This document shows positions 43,760 to 56,500 of a DNA stretch of 64,000 bases, one piece after another. Where the stretch lies: the NCBI GenBank assembly GCA_025769875.1, contig JAGFNK010000179.1, positions 1-64,000 of the forward strand. Reading direction: 5' to 3'. The stretch's first letter is position 1; the number at the start of each line of letters is the position of its first letter. This stretch comes from Russula earlei. Taxonomy: Eukaryota > Basidiomycota > Agaricomycetes > Russulales > Russulaceae. The translations under genes and the position numbers were made by a program. The notes beneath the pieces were generated by a model, which was not told the DNA's origin, made no database searches, and saw only the letters and a program-made list of their open reading frames with translations.

Positions 43760-44115
43760 CGTCGTGGAAGCAAGAAAAGACGCAGGGGAAGGACACGTGA
43801 CGGGTGACACCGAATGCTAATAATAGTGGTGGCCAGCCAGGGCGTGCTGTGGTCGTCGCCGTGCTCGGTCGACGTCGTGTCCTCTCGTCCTGCTTGCCGT
43901 TCACCGCAGTTGCCGTGGATGTGGTACAAGCCCTCACCATGTCTATCGTTCTTGATTCCTGAGACATCTTTCCCCTCCCTTCCCCATCCTCACAGCCTTT
44001 TCCTCTTCCACTCTATCTTATTTGGCTCCCACTTCATCGCCCCCTCTTAAACTCATCGCCGCAGCATCTTCCCTTCCCCCACTTCTTTCTGCCCCCCATC
44101 GCCCCCCCTCCCTCC
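43760..44115. promoter_or_regulatory. divergent promoter region between SLD2 and PAL1
   Basis: This 356-bp interval lies between two start codons pointing away from each other. On the plus strand it is markedly pyrimidine-rich near the PAL1 start (CT-rich from about 43970 to 44115), a common feature just upstream of fungal transcription and translation starts. No individual factor site is assigned. Confidence 0.6.
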
Positions 44116-46438
44116 ATGGCTTCCGGTACTCTCTATCCCCCGCCCTCCGCCTTCTCTGGCTATGACCTTGGTGTCTACCCCGCAAATGACTACCATCCCG
44201 AATACACCCCTTATGCGCCCTCCCGACCGCTGCCATGGTACGCTCAACAACAGCAAGGCTATCAAGTTTGGTCTCCTCCTTCACGCTATTCCACGGGCTC
44301 CTACCCAGATTCCTCCGCCCCTGGTTCTCCCGGTTCTCCCATTCCCTTGAGGCACTCTTTTGCCGACGACCCTGCCTTTGCCCCTGATCCCAGCACCAAT
44401 CCCGATAATTGGTATCGCCCAATGGATGCGCTGTCAATGACTGCTCCCCCCCCCCGTACGTATTCAGGCTTGGACCTTCCACATGGCTTTGTACCCCAGT
44501 CCGCCCCATTCCCTAACGCGCCATATCGCGCACATTCTTATCATGAGGACATCGGTCCTTCATTTGGACCCCAACCTGTTTATATCGCACCCAATTCTGT
44601 TACACCATCATCTTCTACGTCCGGCTCAACCACATCCATCGCTCGGCCTCCCCGGTCCTCGGTCCGCAGTCCAGATTACCCACCCTCGCATTCGGATTCT
44701 CCTTTCCGCTCCACCCTACCTACAGACGCTCCGTATACTCTTCCGGACGAGAGGCAGGTACATCCCCGTACCGGCAAGCACCGCCCGAAGCGCCGGTCCC
44801 CCCCTGCTGCGCAGCAGATGAATGACCAAGTTGAACAACGCTCTGGCCTGGTTTTCCCATTGATTGAGTACCCTCCGGCGGACGTCCCCCCTCCACCCAG
44901 TCTCGCAGAACAGCCAAAAGAAAGCCGAGGAAGAACTTCGAGTCGACCCACCCCCCCTGACTTGGACCCCATAGACGAACTTGACAAAACCAACCCCCAC
45001 GGGTATAATGTTCACCATAAGGGTCCCTACGAAGCCGTTGCTGCCATCCTTAACGAGACAAATCCAATTGATTCTCCTCTGTTACGGGTCAAGGGGATAC
45101 AGCAACAAGTTTCTTCAAGCGCTCTCGCTCGCCCCTCACGCACCAAGGCACGTAAAGCCCCCTATCCTGATCATTCACATTTGTCGTGTCCTCATGTTCT
45201 ATTAGAGAGAACCAAATGCAAATCCCATGTCTCTTAACCTGCAACCAGGGCAAATTCTCCAGAGCTCTATCTACCAACCGACACAGCCCACCCCCTTTCC
45301 CCTTGAATATTCCCTAGGTGCACATCATGGGAGTCATGACATTCGTCTCCCGCGCGGGCCAGTCGAACACATGACGACTGGTTATAACACAGCGACCACT
45401 GGATCTCCACTGCGTCGCAACCAGACTCTTCCTCCTCCAAGTTTGGCTCGTGGGTCGCTCGAGCAATCTTATCGTAATCAACCTTCTGGGACATCTGAAG
45501 TCCAGAGGTATCAACATCCGGACGACCATCAACCCAACTCCCAGCCTGTCGATCATCAAACCGGTGTCCCACCCCATTCAGGTCGGCGACGTAGTGCTCA
45601 GATATATCGCCATTCTCCTGAACATCGATCCGCACCTCACAACAACAGGCCACAGGCACAGCTTGGACCTGTAATCTCCGTCACCGCTCCTGAAGCACTC
45701 CTCGCCACCCCAGACCTCGATCAGCGTTTCTCCCGTACACTCTACCTTACAAATCCCGATGAAACTATTCGCGCTCGGACACATCCTTCCGGTGCATCTC
45801 TTTTGCCACTGGCCCACGAGTCGAGCCGCTCTTCGCATGAACGACAAATGGAGCAGCCTCCGCGTGGCCACCATGACAGCATTTACGGTGGCCAGACAGC
45901 ACGCGCACCTACGGACTCAGAGCGCCGCAATCGTGGTCATTCACGCAATTCTCCTCCAAGCGCAGTGATAACCTCAGATCAAGAATCTCCTCGTCGTTAT
46001 GAGCCGCCATCCCAAACTGTAGCGGCTATGAATGGACAGTATATTGGGAAAGCGGGATCCACCACGTCTTCGTCGTCGTCAACTCTAGCTCCGCGGCACC
46101 TCCCGAAACGCCTTGTCATGCCAACGCCACTTGCCAACAGTGCTGAGACTGCCCCCCCAATGATGCCTTCTGCGTCGCATTCAAATGATGGGCGGTCTGG
46201 ACAGGTACTGCGCAAGCGTGGCCAAGTGGGTGATAGGCCTCAGCCTCAACGTTCTCAGTCATTGCCATCGGAGACGGCGAGCCGTGGAATGTTCTCTTTC
46301 TTCAGGTTCGGAAAGAGTTCCAAGCCGACAGCGCGGGAGGTGCATGTGACGGAAAAGTCGAAGGTTGGGACGAGTGAGAAGGCGGAACGCCGAGTGCGCA
46401 TACGCGAGGAGCCCCGCAAGCTCAGCAAACGCAAATGA
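44116..46438 (+). CDS. PAL1: Pal1-family cell morphology protein
   Basis: Pal1 proteins sit at the cell cortex and endocytic sites and help set cell shape. The ATG at 44116 gives MASGTLYPPPSAFSGYDLGV, then a long low-complexity region rich in P, S and Y. The family core is DPIDELDKTNPHGYNVHHKG, YEAVAAILNETNPIDSPLLR and VKGIQQQ. After a small intron (about 45151-45216) comes NANPMSLNLQPGQILQSSIY, the second conserved motif. The rest is a disordered basic tail with FSFFRFGKSSKPTAREVHVT and ends EEPRKLSKRK. The gene is intact, and the long frame shows no damage. It is convergent with SF3A2. Confidence 0.88.
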
Positions 46439-46729
46439 GCAGACCCCCAGACTCTGTTCCTTAGTCTGTCCCGTGTTTGAAAACTATGTTGTATCGTCTT
46501 TGCATTGTTGCAGGTGTTAGTCTCTTCGGGAAGAGGTACCCACGGCCGGCTCTGTGGACCATCACGCACTGTTCTGTTACGTTGTGGTCCTCCGAATGTT
46601 GTATCGTATCATTAAAAGGTTGTATCTAACTTGGATCTTGTAGTATCACGATGTGCAGACGAACGAGCTTGCTATGATCAATGCAATGAGAAAGTGATCA
46701 TTGTGAAAAAGGATACAGAGCAATAACGA

Positions 46730-47676
46730 TCAAAAAGTTTGACGGAACATAAATTGAAAGCTGTACTGCTTCGTGTCTGGATCCCAGTGTGACCAGTTCC
46801 AATAGCCTCCGTCATCAAATTCATCCTCTATCTCGCGTGCAGGGATACGGAACGCGATGGTCTCGTAGGGCTCTGCTGCCACCTATCCGCCGGGGGGGAG
46901 GGGCAGGCGAAAAAGAAAAGGACAGGGTCAGCCTCACATCAAAGACAAAGGAAGAGAGGGGCGAGCACGCACGATGAGATACTGATATGACTTGTTCGGA
47001 GGCTCCCTCCTCTGCTCCCAGGCACTCATGAACCGCCTGCGCGGGACGACGCCGGCCTTGATCTGCGGGAGGTGGATCTGCACCATCATGCCCTCCTTGC
47101 CCGACTCGCGGTCCCGCACCTTGGTGACGCGGTACCCGGGGCGCCCGATCTTCAGAAACACCTTGCGCTGCACGCTCGACTGCTTCGGCGCGACCTGCAG
47201 CTCGCCCTCTTTCATGTCGCGCGCCGCGCGCCGCGCCAGGTTCGTCTGGTGCTTCTTGCCCTGCGTGTGCGCGAGGTAGGACCCCTCGTTCGTGTGGAGC
47301 GTCAGGCAGAGTCGGCATTCGAGCGAGCCGAGGTGGTTGCGCAGGATGTATGGATCCTAACAAAAAGAAGAAGTGGTGATGAGTCGGTTTTTTCCCCGCC
47401 CCCCCCCCCCTTCCTCCCCAACCCACGGCGGACGCCGCACCTTGTTCAGATCCACGACGCCCATGGCGATCTTGCGCAGACGCTCGCGTCTGTCGACGTT
47501 GGTCTCGGATGCCCCGGCGACGCCGCCGCCGCCGAATTTTGAACCCACTCGATTCTGGGAAGGTAGTGAAAACCGTTAAATACGACGTTCATGTATGGGG
47601 ACCAACCTGGAAATCTACGAGATAGGATAGGTTGAGTGAGTCCGTTTGAGGTTGATGTTATACTCTACATACCCAT
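46730..47676 (-). CDS. SF3A2: splicing factor 3A subunit 2 (Prp11/SF3A2)
   Basis: SF3A2 is a U2 snRNP protein needed for pre-spliceosome assembly. The N-terminus needs three tiny pieces: ATGG (47676-47673), an 8-nt microexon ATTTCCAG (47614-47607) and an exon starting AATCGAGTGGG at 47554. Together these give MDFQNRVGSKFGGGGVAGAS, the invariant start of the family. Next come ETNVDRRERLRKIAMGVVDL and, after an intron, DPYILRNHLGSLECRLCLTL with TNEGSYLAHTQGKKHQTNLA, the C2H2-type matrin zinc finger. The PRP11 core follows, with KIGRPGYRVTKVRDRESGKE and GVVPRRRFMSAWEQRREPPN. A last exon gives AAEPYETIAFRIPAREIEDE and ends SFQFMFRQTF. The gene is intact and divergent from RRP5. Confidence 0.92.
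47607..47614 (-). other. SF3A2: 8-nt microexon of SF3A2
   Basis: On the minus strand ATTTCCAG is preceded by ...CTCGTAG and followed by GTTGGTCC..., so both sides are canonical. Joining ATGG, ATTTCCAG and AATCGAGTG gives ATG GAT TTC CAG AAT CGA GTG, coding M-D-F-Q-N-R-V. Skipping it would join ATGG to AATCG and shift the frame. Confidence 0.82.
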
Positions 47677-47871
47677 TTTTGAAGACTAATACGACTGGAG
47701 AGAGAGAGGAGAGGGAGAGAGAGACGAGGTCAGCGGCTCTCTGAGCTGAGCTGAGCTCTGAGAGTGCTGCTGAGGTAATCGCGACAATCTAGATCCAATT
47801 TCTGAATCTGACGCCTCTCCTCTCTACCTCTCTGTGCAAGCAATAACCTTGCGACCTCCGTTTCCTGCATC
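47677..47871. promoter_or_regulatory. divergent promoter between SF3A2 and RRP5
   Basis: Only 195 bp separate the two start codons. The interval holds a GA-rich tract (about 47697-47725), a short GAGCTGAGCTGAGCTCTGAGA repeat near 47740-47760, and CT-rich sequence toward RRP5. Both genes act in RNA processing, so a shared bidirectional promoter is plausible. Confidence 0.65.
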
Positions 47872-50800
47872 ATGGCCTCTAAGAAGAGAAATTTAGAGGA
47901 TGCCGCGTCCTCAAAAGCCAAAAAGTCCAAGCTAACGGCTGAGGGGAGCGCGCTGGCAGGCAAGAAAGCGAACAAGGAAAAGGAGAAAGCTGCCAAGCCG
48001 CCGCCGCTGCATGTTTTGAACGCTGCGCCAGAGGAGATCGATTTTCCTCGAGGTGGCGGGACGTCGTTTACGGCTCAGGAAGTGAAGGCTATTCGCGACG
48101 AGGCCATGAATGAGGCCAACCAGTTATTCGGGGTGCGTTCGCGGTGGATAGATTTTTTGCTTTCTCCCGCTTACGTGTCACTTGAAGGAACATGCGCAGA
48201 AGCCGAAAAATGCACGCAAAATGTCGGGTTCAAAGGGTAAAGGTACGGCAGTCGAGGGAGGCGGAAAGAAAACAAGCGGTGGTGTCCGGATAGAGCACCT
48301 CAACTACAAGGTGAGTCTCCGGAGACAGCTTCCGGCGCCTCATACAGATTATGCCCCCAACAGCGCATCACTGTAGGGATGAAGATTCTGGCCCAGGTTG
48401 TCTCTATCGAATCCTTAGCTCTCGTTGTGTCTCTGCCCAACCAGTTGTATGGCCATGTCCCAATAACTCAGATCTCCTCCGAGCTCACTTCCGCTCTTGA
48501 GTCTATGGATGTGGACGACGAGCCACCTTCCGAGGAGGAAGAGGAGGAAGACGCAGATACGAAAGCTTCCCATCCGCCTGACCTGTTTGATCTTTTCCGG
48601 CCTGGCCAGTATCTTCGCTGTATTGTAGCTGCCTCACATGCTGCTGGCACGACAAAGGTGGGAGAGAGAACAGGACGAACGAGAGATGAGGTCGAAAAAG
48701 CCAGCAGGCGTGTGGAGCTGAGTCTCATCCCCGAGCAGGTGAATCAGGGGGTGTTAAAAACGGACCTGAAGCCAGGCTTTGTGAGTAATTGCTCACTTGT
48801 TTCATGCTTACCCTTATCATATTAGTGTAGACTATGTCCGCCTCTGTCAAAAGCGTCGAAGACCACGGATACATACTCAACCTCGGAGTTGCGGAGGTAT
48901 CGGGCTTCTTATCCTTCAAGGATGCTAAGAAGTTGCTGGAGAGCTCCTCACAGCTTCCCGTTGGTAGTATAGTTGACGCCTCCATATCAAAACTACTGAG
49001 CAACGGGCGTACCTGCAACGTTACGATTGCACCGTCAAGTATAAGAGCTTCTTATGTAGGTTGGCCTTTGTTTTTGTGCCGTCTTCTCAGTGAATTTCGA
49101 TTTCAGCTGAAAGAAGTTACCAATGTAACTTCAATTCTTCCTGGAGAACTGGTACAATGTCTGATCACGGACATTTCACCTCTCGGGTTGAATGTTCAGG
49201 TCCTGGGTTACTTTGATGGCACTATCGACGAATACCACCTTCCGCCGGGTAACCAAGCTGACAATTTCAAAGCCGGAAAGAAGGTCAAGGCCAGAGTACT
49301 GTACGAGATCCCGGGTTCCTCACCACCCCGATTTGCGCTCTCACTCGCCAGCCATATAACCTTGCTGGAGCAGAAATCTATTGGGGCGGGAGATGACGAA
49401 GGAGACACAAGTATTGAAGAAGCATACCCCGTTGGTACTACCCTAGACGCCGTGAAAGTCGTCAGGGTAGAGGCTGGGCGTGGCCTACTGGTTGACGTGC
49501 AGGAGGCAGTTCAAGGATTTGTTCATGTGAGTTTCCTGACATCCTCTTGCCTCTGATTATCTAAGGTCCTCCAGATCTCTCACACTTCCGATGAATATGT
49601 CCCTTCTCTGTCAGCCTCTTCAGGAGCATGGAAAATTGGTGCTTCACATCGCGCCCGGGTCATTGGGTACCACCCTTTTGATGGCATCCTTCAACTATCT
49701 ATGCGCGCTTCCGTTCTAGAGCAGAAATTTCTCAGGGTTTCGGATGTCCAAGTTGGAGAACTGCTTAAAGGCACCGTCAAAAAGCTCATTGACAACGCTT
49801 TGTTCGTATCCATCTCTGGAAGTGTGGATGGTGTTGTCTTTCCCAGTCACTATGCCGATATCATGTTGAAGCATCCCCAGAAGAGATTCAAAGAAGGGGC
49901 CAACATCAAGTGTCGCGTAAGTAAACGCTAACAAATGGCAGCATGCTGGTCGCCTATCTGACATTTTAGGTTCTTGTTGTTGATCCCGAGCGGAAAAGGG
50001 TAGCATTGACGGCCAAAAAAACCCTAGTAGAATCGGATTTGCCTCTTATCTCCCGTGTAGAGGACGCTCAAGTTGGCATGGTGACTCACGCCGTCATCTT
50101 CAAGATAACGGAGAAACGCTTGCTCGTGGAGTTCTTCAATAGCGTCAAAGGCTCTATCCCACTAAAGGAGGCTGGGTAAATAAACGGTCGCACAAGTACT
50201 ATTTGTTGCTGAAATTCCGTCAGTGAAAACTTGGTTGGGCCCTTAAGCAGTTCGTTTGCTGTAGGGAAACCCGTCAAGGTTCGCATCATCTCAGTGAACC
50301 CCGAAAAGAGGAACATCACAGCAAGCATTCGGCGCACCGCACCTAGCTTCGACATTAAGACCGCCGACATTAGCGCAGTCGAGATTGGCAGCAATGTCGA
50401 AGGCATTGTCACTGAAATCCATAAAGACAACGCTCTTTTGTCCCTCAAGCAGTCGAATATTCGTGCTTTGCTGTCATTAAAGAATCTGGCGAACCATCGC
50501 AATCTCTCCATTCCCCAACTGCGGACGTCTCTCAAGGTTGGCGAAGAGCTAAATGATCTCGTCGTTGTGACACGGAATCCAGAGAAAGGCATCGTGATTG
50601 TGGCGAGCCGACCAAAGACAAAACCAACACTGGACCGCAAGCGAGTTCTAAAGATTGATACCGTCGAAATTGGACAACTAGTCGGTGGCCGGGTTCTCCG
50701 CCACTTCCACAGCGGCACGGTCCTCAAGTTTTCCGGGAAGATCACGGGCACTCTGCACCCTACCGATGCGTCAGATGACTACGAAACCGGTGTGCCTTTC

Positions 50801-53219
50801 CCGGTCCTCGACTCGATTGTTAAGGCCGCTGTGATCTCCTTCGACAAAGACAAGAAGCAGCTTGTTGTCTCTGCCCGTGTATCAAGAACCACGCCGGACG
50901 ATCACCCACCGATCGTAGATCGAGAGATCTGTGGAATAGAAGAGCTGAAAGTCGGCGAGACCGTCCGTGGTTTCGTGAAGAGCATACCAGAACACGGTCT
51001 ATTCGTAACTCTGGGTCGCTCGATAGACGCGCGAGTCCAGATCAAAGAGCTTTTCGACGAGGTAAGGACGTCGGTGTATAACGCCTTGGATCCATAATCG
51101 CATACCTTTATCATCCAGTTCGTGAAGGAATGGCGGCCTCGCTTCCAAATGAACCAGCTCGTTAAAGGTCGCATTCTTAGGTATAGCTTCCCCTTCCCCT
51201 TCCCATGGATTGATCCCATCATAACTGAACGCGTGACTAAGCATTGACGCCATCAACAAGAAGGTCGAACTTACCTTCCGTTCGGGGACTTTGTCGAGGG
51301 CAACTGGGCCTACACTCTCAGATTTCCAGGAAGGCCAAAAGGTCAAGGGCCGCGTAAAGAAAATCGAGGATTATGGCATTTTCGTCGAGATCGAAGGGAG
51401 TAAAGTCTCTGGCCTGTGTCATAAATCTGAGGTGTGTGCTAATCGTCCCCCGACGTTGTGTACCTTACTGAAAGTCTTCTCAGCTCTCGGATAATAAGGA
51501 CGCGGATGCTGCCCTAGCCCTGCGCAGTTTCCAGGAAGGTGACATTGTGAAAGCCTTTGTTACCTCAGTCGACCTGGATAAACGACGCATATCATTCAGC
51601 CTGAGGCCGTCTCACTTTGTAGATGAAGACTTCCAGCAGACAGATGATACCTCTTCTAAAGAGGACGAGGGGTCATTAGGCGTCGTCAAGGACGTCGAGA
51701 TGGCCAGCGTTGAAGAGGACGGTGTTGATGATGCGGAAAGTGACGCAGACTCCGAAGATGAAGGCTCCGAAGCCGAGTCCATGGTTGTGGACATCGGTGC
51801 CGATATTCAGATCCTCGATCCGAAACAGGGCGACGTGACCATCGTCCCCAGTAGCGCGCGGCCGGCGCCCGTTCTCAAGATACAAGGTGGTTTCCAGTGG
51901 TCCGGCGACATTCCACAAGAAAACGCCGACGAACCAGAATCGTCAGAGGACAGCGACGCGGACGAGCAGGGGACCAAGAAGAAGCGGAAAAGGAAAAAGA
52001 AGGTCGAGCTCGACCTGACGGCCGACATGCACACCAAGAGGCCGGAGTCGACGAGCGACTTTGAGCGCGTGCTGCTCGGGTCGCCCAATTCGTCGTACCT
52101 GTGGATCCAGTACATGTCGTTCCAGCTTCAGCTGTCCGAGATCGAAAAGGCCCGCGAGGTCGCCAAGCGCGCGCTGGACACGATCAGCTTCCGCGAGGAG
52201 AGGGAAAAGCTGAACGTGTGGATCGCGCTCATGAACCTCGAAAACGTCTACGGCAGCGAGGAGTCCCTCGAGAGCGCGTTCAGGGACGCTGCGCGGCATT
52301 GCGAGCCGAAAACGGTCCATCTGAGACTCGCTTCCATCCTTGAGGAATCTGGAAAGCTCGAGGTAAAGTACCTTTGTGCCTTTCTCTGCCCCATTTCTTT
52401 GGGGGTGGGAGTTTATGTCCTCGTCCCCCCCCCCCGCACCCTCCGACGTGCCTGATATCTTCGCCCCGTGCGTTGTTCATTCACCTTACAGAAAGCGGAA
52501 GAACAGTACAAGCGAACATGCAAAAAGTTTGGACAAAGCGCCAAAGTCTGGACCCTGTTCGGCGAACATTACCTGAAACGGGGCGACGTCGAACAGGCGC
52601 GGAAGCTCCTTCCCCGAAGCCTGCAGAGTTTGGAGAAGCGCAAACGTAAGCGAATCTTCCTCTCTTGCGTGGGCGCCCGAGCCCACGCTTTACCCAACAC
52701 GCTTGATCGCAACCCGCGCGCTGACGGAACGACGACGACGGGCCAGACCTCAAAGTCGTCTCCAAGTTTGCCCAGCTGGAATATAAATTGGGCGAACCCG
52801 AGCGGGGAAAGACGCTGTTCGAGGGCGTCGTCGACTCTCATCCCAAACGTTGGGACCTCTGGTCAATATACATAGACATGGAAGCCGGACAGAACGACAT
52901 GCAGAGCATCAGGTCCGAGCACCGTCCTCGAGCACCGTCCGTTTTCTCCCGAGCTGACTCCTTCCCGTTCAAGGAACCTCTTCGATCGTGTACTGGCTCT
53001 AAAGATGACGAGCCACAAGGCCAAGTAAGTTGCGTTGCGCACCTCGCCCTCGAGGTGGTTTGTCATTCAGATCTGAAGCTGCATTCCAGAGCTTTCTTTA
53101 AGAGGTGGCTTGCACTCGAGAAAAGGGTCGGGGACGACGCAGGGGCTGAGACGGTCAAAGCAAAGGCTATCGAATGGACTCGGCGCGCAGCCACGAACAC
53201 AACAGGAGACGAGGTGTAA
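47872..53219 (+). CDS. RRP5: rRNA biogenesis protein Rrp5 (S1-repeat and HAT-repeat protein)
   Basis: Rrp5 binds pre-rRNA and is needed for both 18S and 5.8S/25S maturation. The ATG at 47872 opens [20 protein letters not shown], a basic nuclear start, followed by [20 protein letters not shown], a conserved Rrp5 motif. After [20 protein letters not shown] a long series of S1 RNA-binding domains runs to about 51600 (examples: [80 protein letters not shown]). An acidic linker follows, then a KKRKRKKK stretch. The C-terminal HAT/TPR-like repeats come last: [60 protein letters not shown] and [20 protein letters not shown]. It ends TNTTGDEV. There are many small introns, one with a C homopolymer (52425-52435). 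The gene is intact and convergent with the TEA1-like gene. Confidence 0.92.
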
Positions 53220-53529
53220 CGACCAATGCCATCCACCCGTTGGCTGTCCAAGAGATAGCTCGAGAATGGGGATGTACTGCTCCAATATATATTTAATATC
53301 ACACATACGAGAAAGCAAAACGAAAAATTAGGCGGACTAGGAGATATAAAAAAACCAACAATGAGTGTAAGGGACATCGGTTACGTCGAGATCGGTAGGG
53401 TATATGCTAAGAAGGAAAAACACGAAAGGGAAACAATAGCATGTAGGACATGGGAAGGCATGGCGACAGATCGAACGAAGCTGATGAAGCATGTCAGTGT
53501 GCAAACGAGGATTGGATTGCAGCAAATCG

Positions 53530-56500
53530 TCAGGGCCGTGAGCGCGTGCGCTCGTGGCCATGGCCACTGTAACTCTGCGACTCGTACTCGCTGGGCGGCC
53601 GTCGGGTGCTGAGAGCACTGGTGAACTGGCGCTGCCAGCTGTCAAAATCGCCGTTTGAGATTCGAGAGCTGAAATTGAGCCCGTCAGAGCTGGTGCCGCT
53701 GACGGGCCGGTCCGAGAGAGCGGACGTGCGTCGGTCCCGGCCGAAGGCGGGTTCGTCGTCCTCCAAGAGAAGTCCGATTTTGTGCGAGAGCTGCTCGTTC
53801 TCGCGCTTGAGAGCGTTGTTTTCGCTGCTTAGCCGCTCGAGCAACGTCTCGTCGTGGCCGCCACGTGTGATCACCAACGCGGATCTCTGTTGTTCAACCT
53901 CCTGTTCCAATTCTTCGATCCGCGTCAAACGCTCGTCGGACTCGCGCTGAGCAGCAATGAGGTTATTCCGCATCGTGCTGAGGTCCTTCTCGAGGGACTC
54001 TATGCGCAGCCGCATGTCTTTATTTTCGCTAATGGCACGCTGTGCCTGACGCTGCATGTCAATGAGTTGGCTGCGAAGAGATTCGCTCGATCGACCATCA
54101 TCCGAGAGGGGGGTGGCACGGCCATTGGCACGCACACGAGCGCTTGATTCCGCACCACCAGATGAGCCTCGCAACGAGTCGACCTCAGTCAGGAGACTCG
54201 TGTTGAGATTCTTCTGCTTCATCAATTCATCCTTCATGCGCCGGTTCAGCCGTTCGGTCTCCCTGTTAAAAGGCACTACATTGAGATCGATTGTCCGCAG
54301 GCCATCACGGATCAAACCTACTTCACAAGCTGCACCGCGAGACGGTAGTCATCCTCGAGCTGCTGCATGCGCGCCTTGTAACTCCGCTCCACGTCCTCGG
54401 CTCGCCTTTCCGCTTCCGCGACACGGGCCTCATTCGCACTATCGTCCAAACCGTTGCGGTTCAAGGCAGGACTCTGTGTGTTGCGTAGCATATCGAGCTG
54501 GGTTGATATGGCACTGACTTGTGCGAGCGCGTCTTGCTTCTGGCGCGACACCGTCTGCAGCTCGCGTTCTGTCTGTTCTTGGAGGCGCGTGTATTGTCCC
54601 AACTGGGTCTCCAGCTCCGCAATCCGGGAGGCAGTCTCACTCTCCGCCTTTGCCGGTAAGCCATCGTTGTTTAGTACGATGTCATTCTCCCCCAGGTAGT
54701 TTCGCAGCATATCCAGCCGCAACGCTGCATCCGCGGCGTCCTTTGCCTTCTGCTTCAGCTCCGACTCGCGGGCAGCAAGTTCCTGGCGCGCGCGCCCACT
54801 TTCCGCCACGGCGTTGCTTAGCTGAGCTCGTAGGCCGGTGATCTGAGTGCGTAAACCAAGTACCTCAGTCTCACTTTCGCGCGTCTTGCGGCGCTCGTTT
54901 GCGAGCTCCCCGTGCGAGTCCTCGAGCCGTTTTGTGGCATCCTTGAGCATGGCCCGCAGTGACGCCACCTCGGCTTCCATAGCTTGCACACGCTCTGCAT
55001 GTCCACGCGTACTTCGGTCCTCATCCGTTTTGAGATCGCGGTGCGTGTCAAGAAGTTCACCGAGACCCGTCGTAGTCAAGGCACGGAATGCGTCTGCTTC
55101 TTCCCGGCTCTTGGCCCACGCGTTCTCCGCATCCGTCAGCCGTAAACGGACTGCCTCCAGCTCGGATATTCTCGTTTCAAGCTCGCCGCGTGCTTCCGCA
55201 ATTTCAGTTTCGTATTGCCCAATCTGCTCGCGTGTACGTTGACTCTGCTCGTCGACCTCAGCGGCGCGGGATGTTGCTTTCTGCAGTGCGCTTTGAGCTA
55301 GCTCGAGTGCGCGCACGTGCTGGTCGCGAGAGAGTAGTAATTCCTCGAGCTGTGCTTGCATGTTGACAATCTCTGCGTCCTTCTGCTCCACAAGTGATGT
55401 CTGCGCGAGTAGTCGATCTGCTTGTTCACGAAGCTCGGCATCAAGGGCAGCATGCCGCTCCTGAACATCTGTGTGGTCCCGCAGCATGTGTACGTGCGTC
55501 TCCTCTAAGACTCCTGCGCGCTTGACTGCCTCTGCAGCCTTGGCCTCGGCTTGTTCAAGTAGAGTACCTTTCAAAGTGAGCTCTTCACTTAGTCGCGCCA
55601 GGCGCCGGTCCCGCTCGGTTTGCGCAGCGAGCGTCGCAGACAGTTGCCGCTCAAGTTCTCCAAGCCGCTCACGCTCCAGTCGCGTAACTTCTCCCTCAGA
55701 AGAAGCCTCAAGCGCTGCCAATTTCGCACGGTAGTATGCAGCTTCCTGAATGGCTCCGACCCGCTGCTGTTCAGCCTCGCCAATGCGCAACGATGCACTG
55801 CGTGCTTGCTCAGTAAGACTGGCCTATACGAGGATCAAGGTGTTTCAACCCCTGGCGACCACGTAACGACGCGGTTACGTACCTGGATGCGTCCATGGAG
55901 TTGCTTCAATGAGATGACCGCCTCGGCTACTTTAGGTTGCCCGTCGGTGACACCGCGGTCTTCATCGCCAGCACCAGCATTGACGTAGACGAACCCAGCA
56001 TGACAAGCCTGTGCGAGCGCTACCTTCATCCAAGCCTCACGGCGGCGCAGGGTCTCCAGCTCGGCATCACGGGCCTTAAGATCACGGATGAGATCGGCGG
56101 TAACGTTGCTCGCAGACCCGGACTTCGTGCCATGCGCGGGGGTAAAACCATTAACATCCAGTTGTTGCTGCCCGTGGTTCTGAGCATCGGGAGACTTGGT
56201 GCGATCGAGTTCAACGAGTGGTGACTTGGTGCGCTCGCGCTCAACGAGTGGTGACTCGGAGCGCGTCTGCTGCGCCGTCTTGACCATGGTCTCGATACTG
56301 ACGGGACCCGTGGGAGTCCCTCCGCGAGCGGCAGGACTAAGCGAGCGCGCTTGGTCGGGGGATATCGCACGATCACGGATTGCCGACTCTATCGACCCTT
56401 CGCCGTCATCGTCTCCGGGAACACGCCTTGGCCTACCATTCACCCCCGCAAGTTGTGAATGAGGAATATTCGGACTGGGGCGTTGCGCACGCGGATTCTG

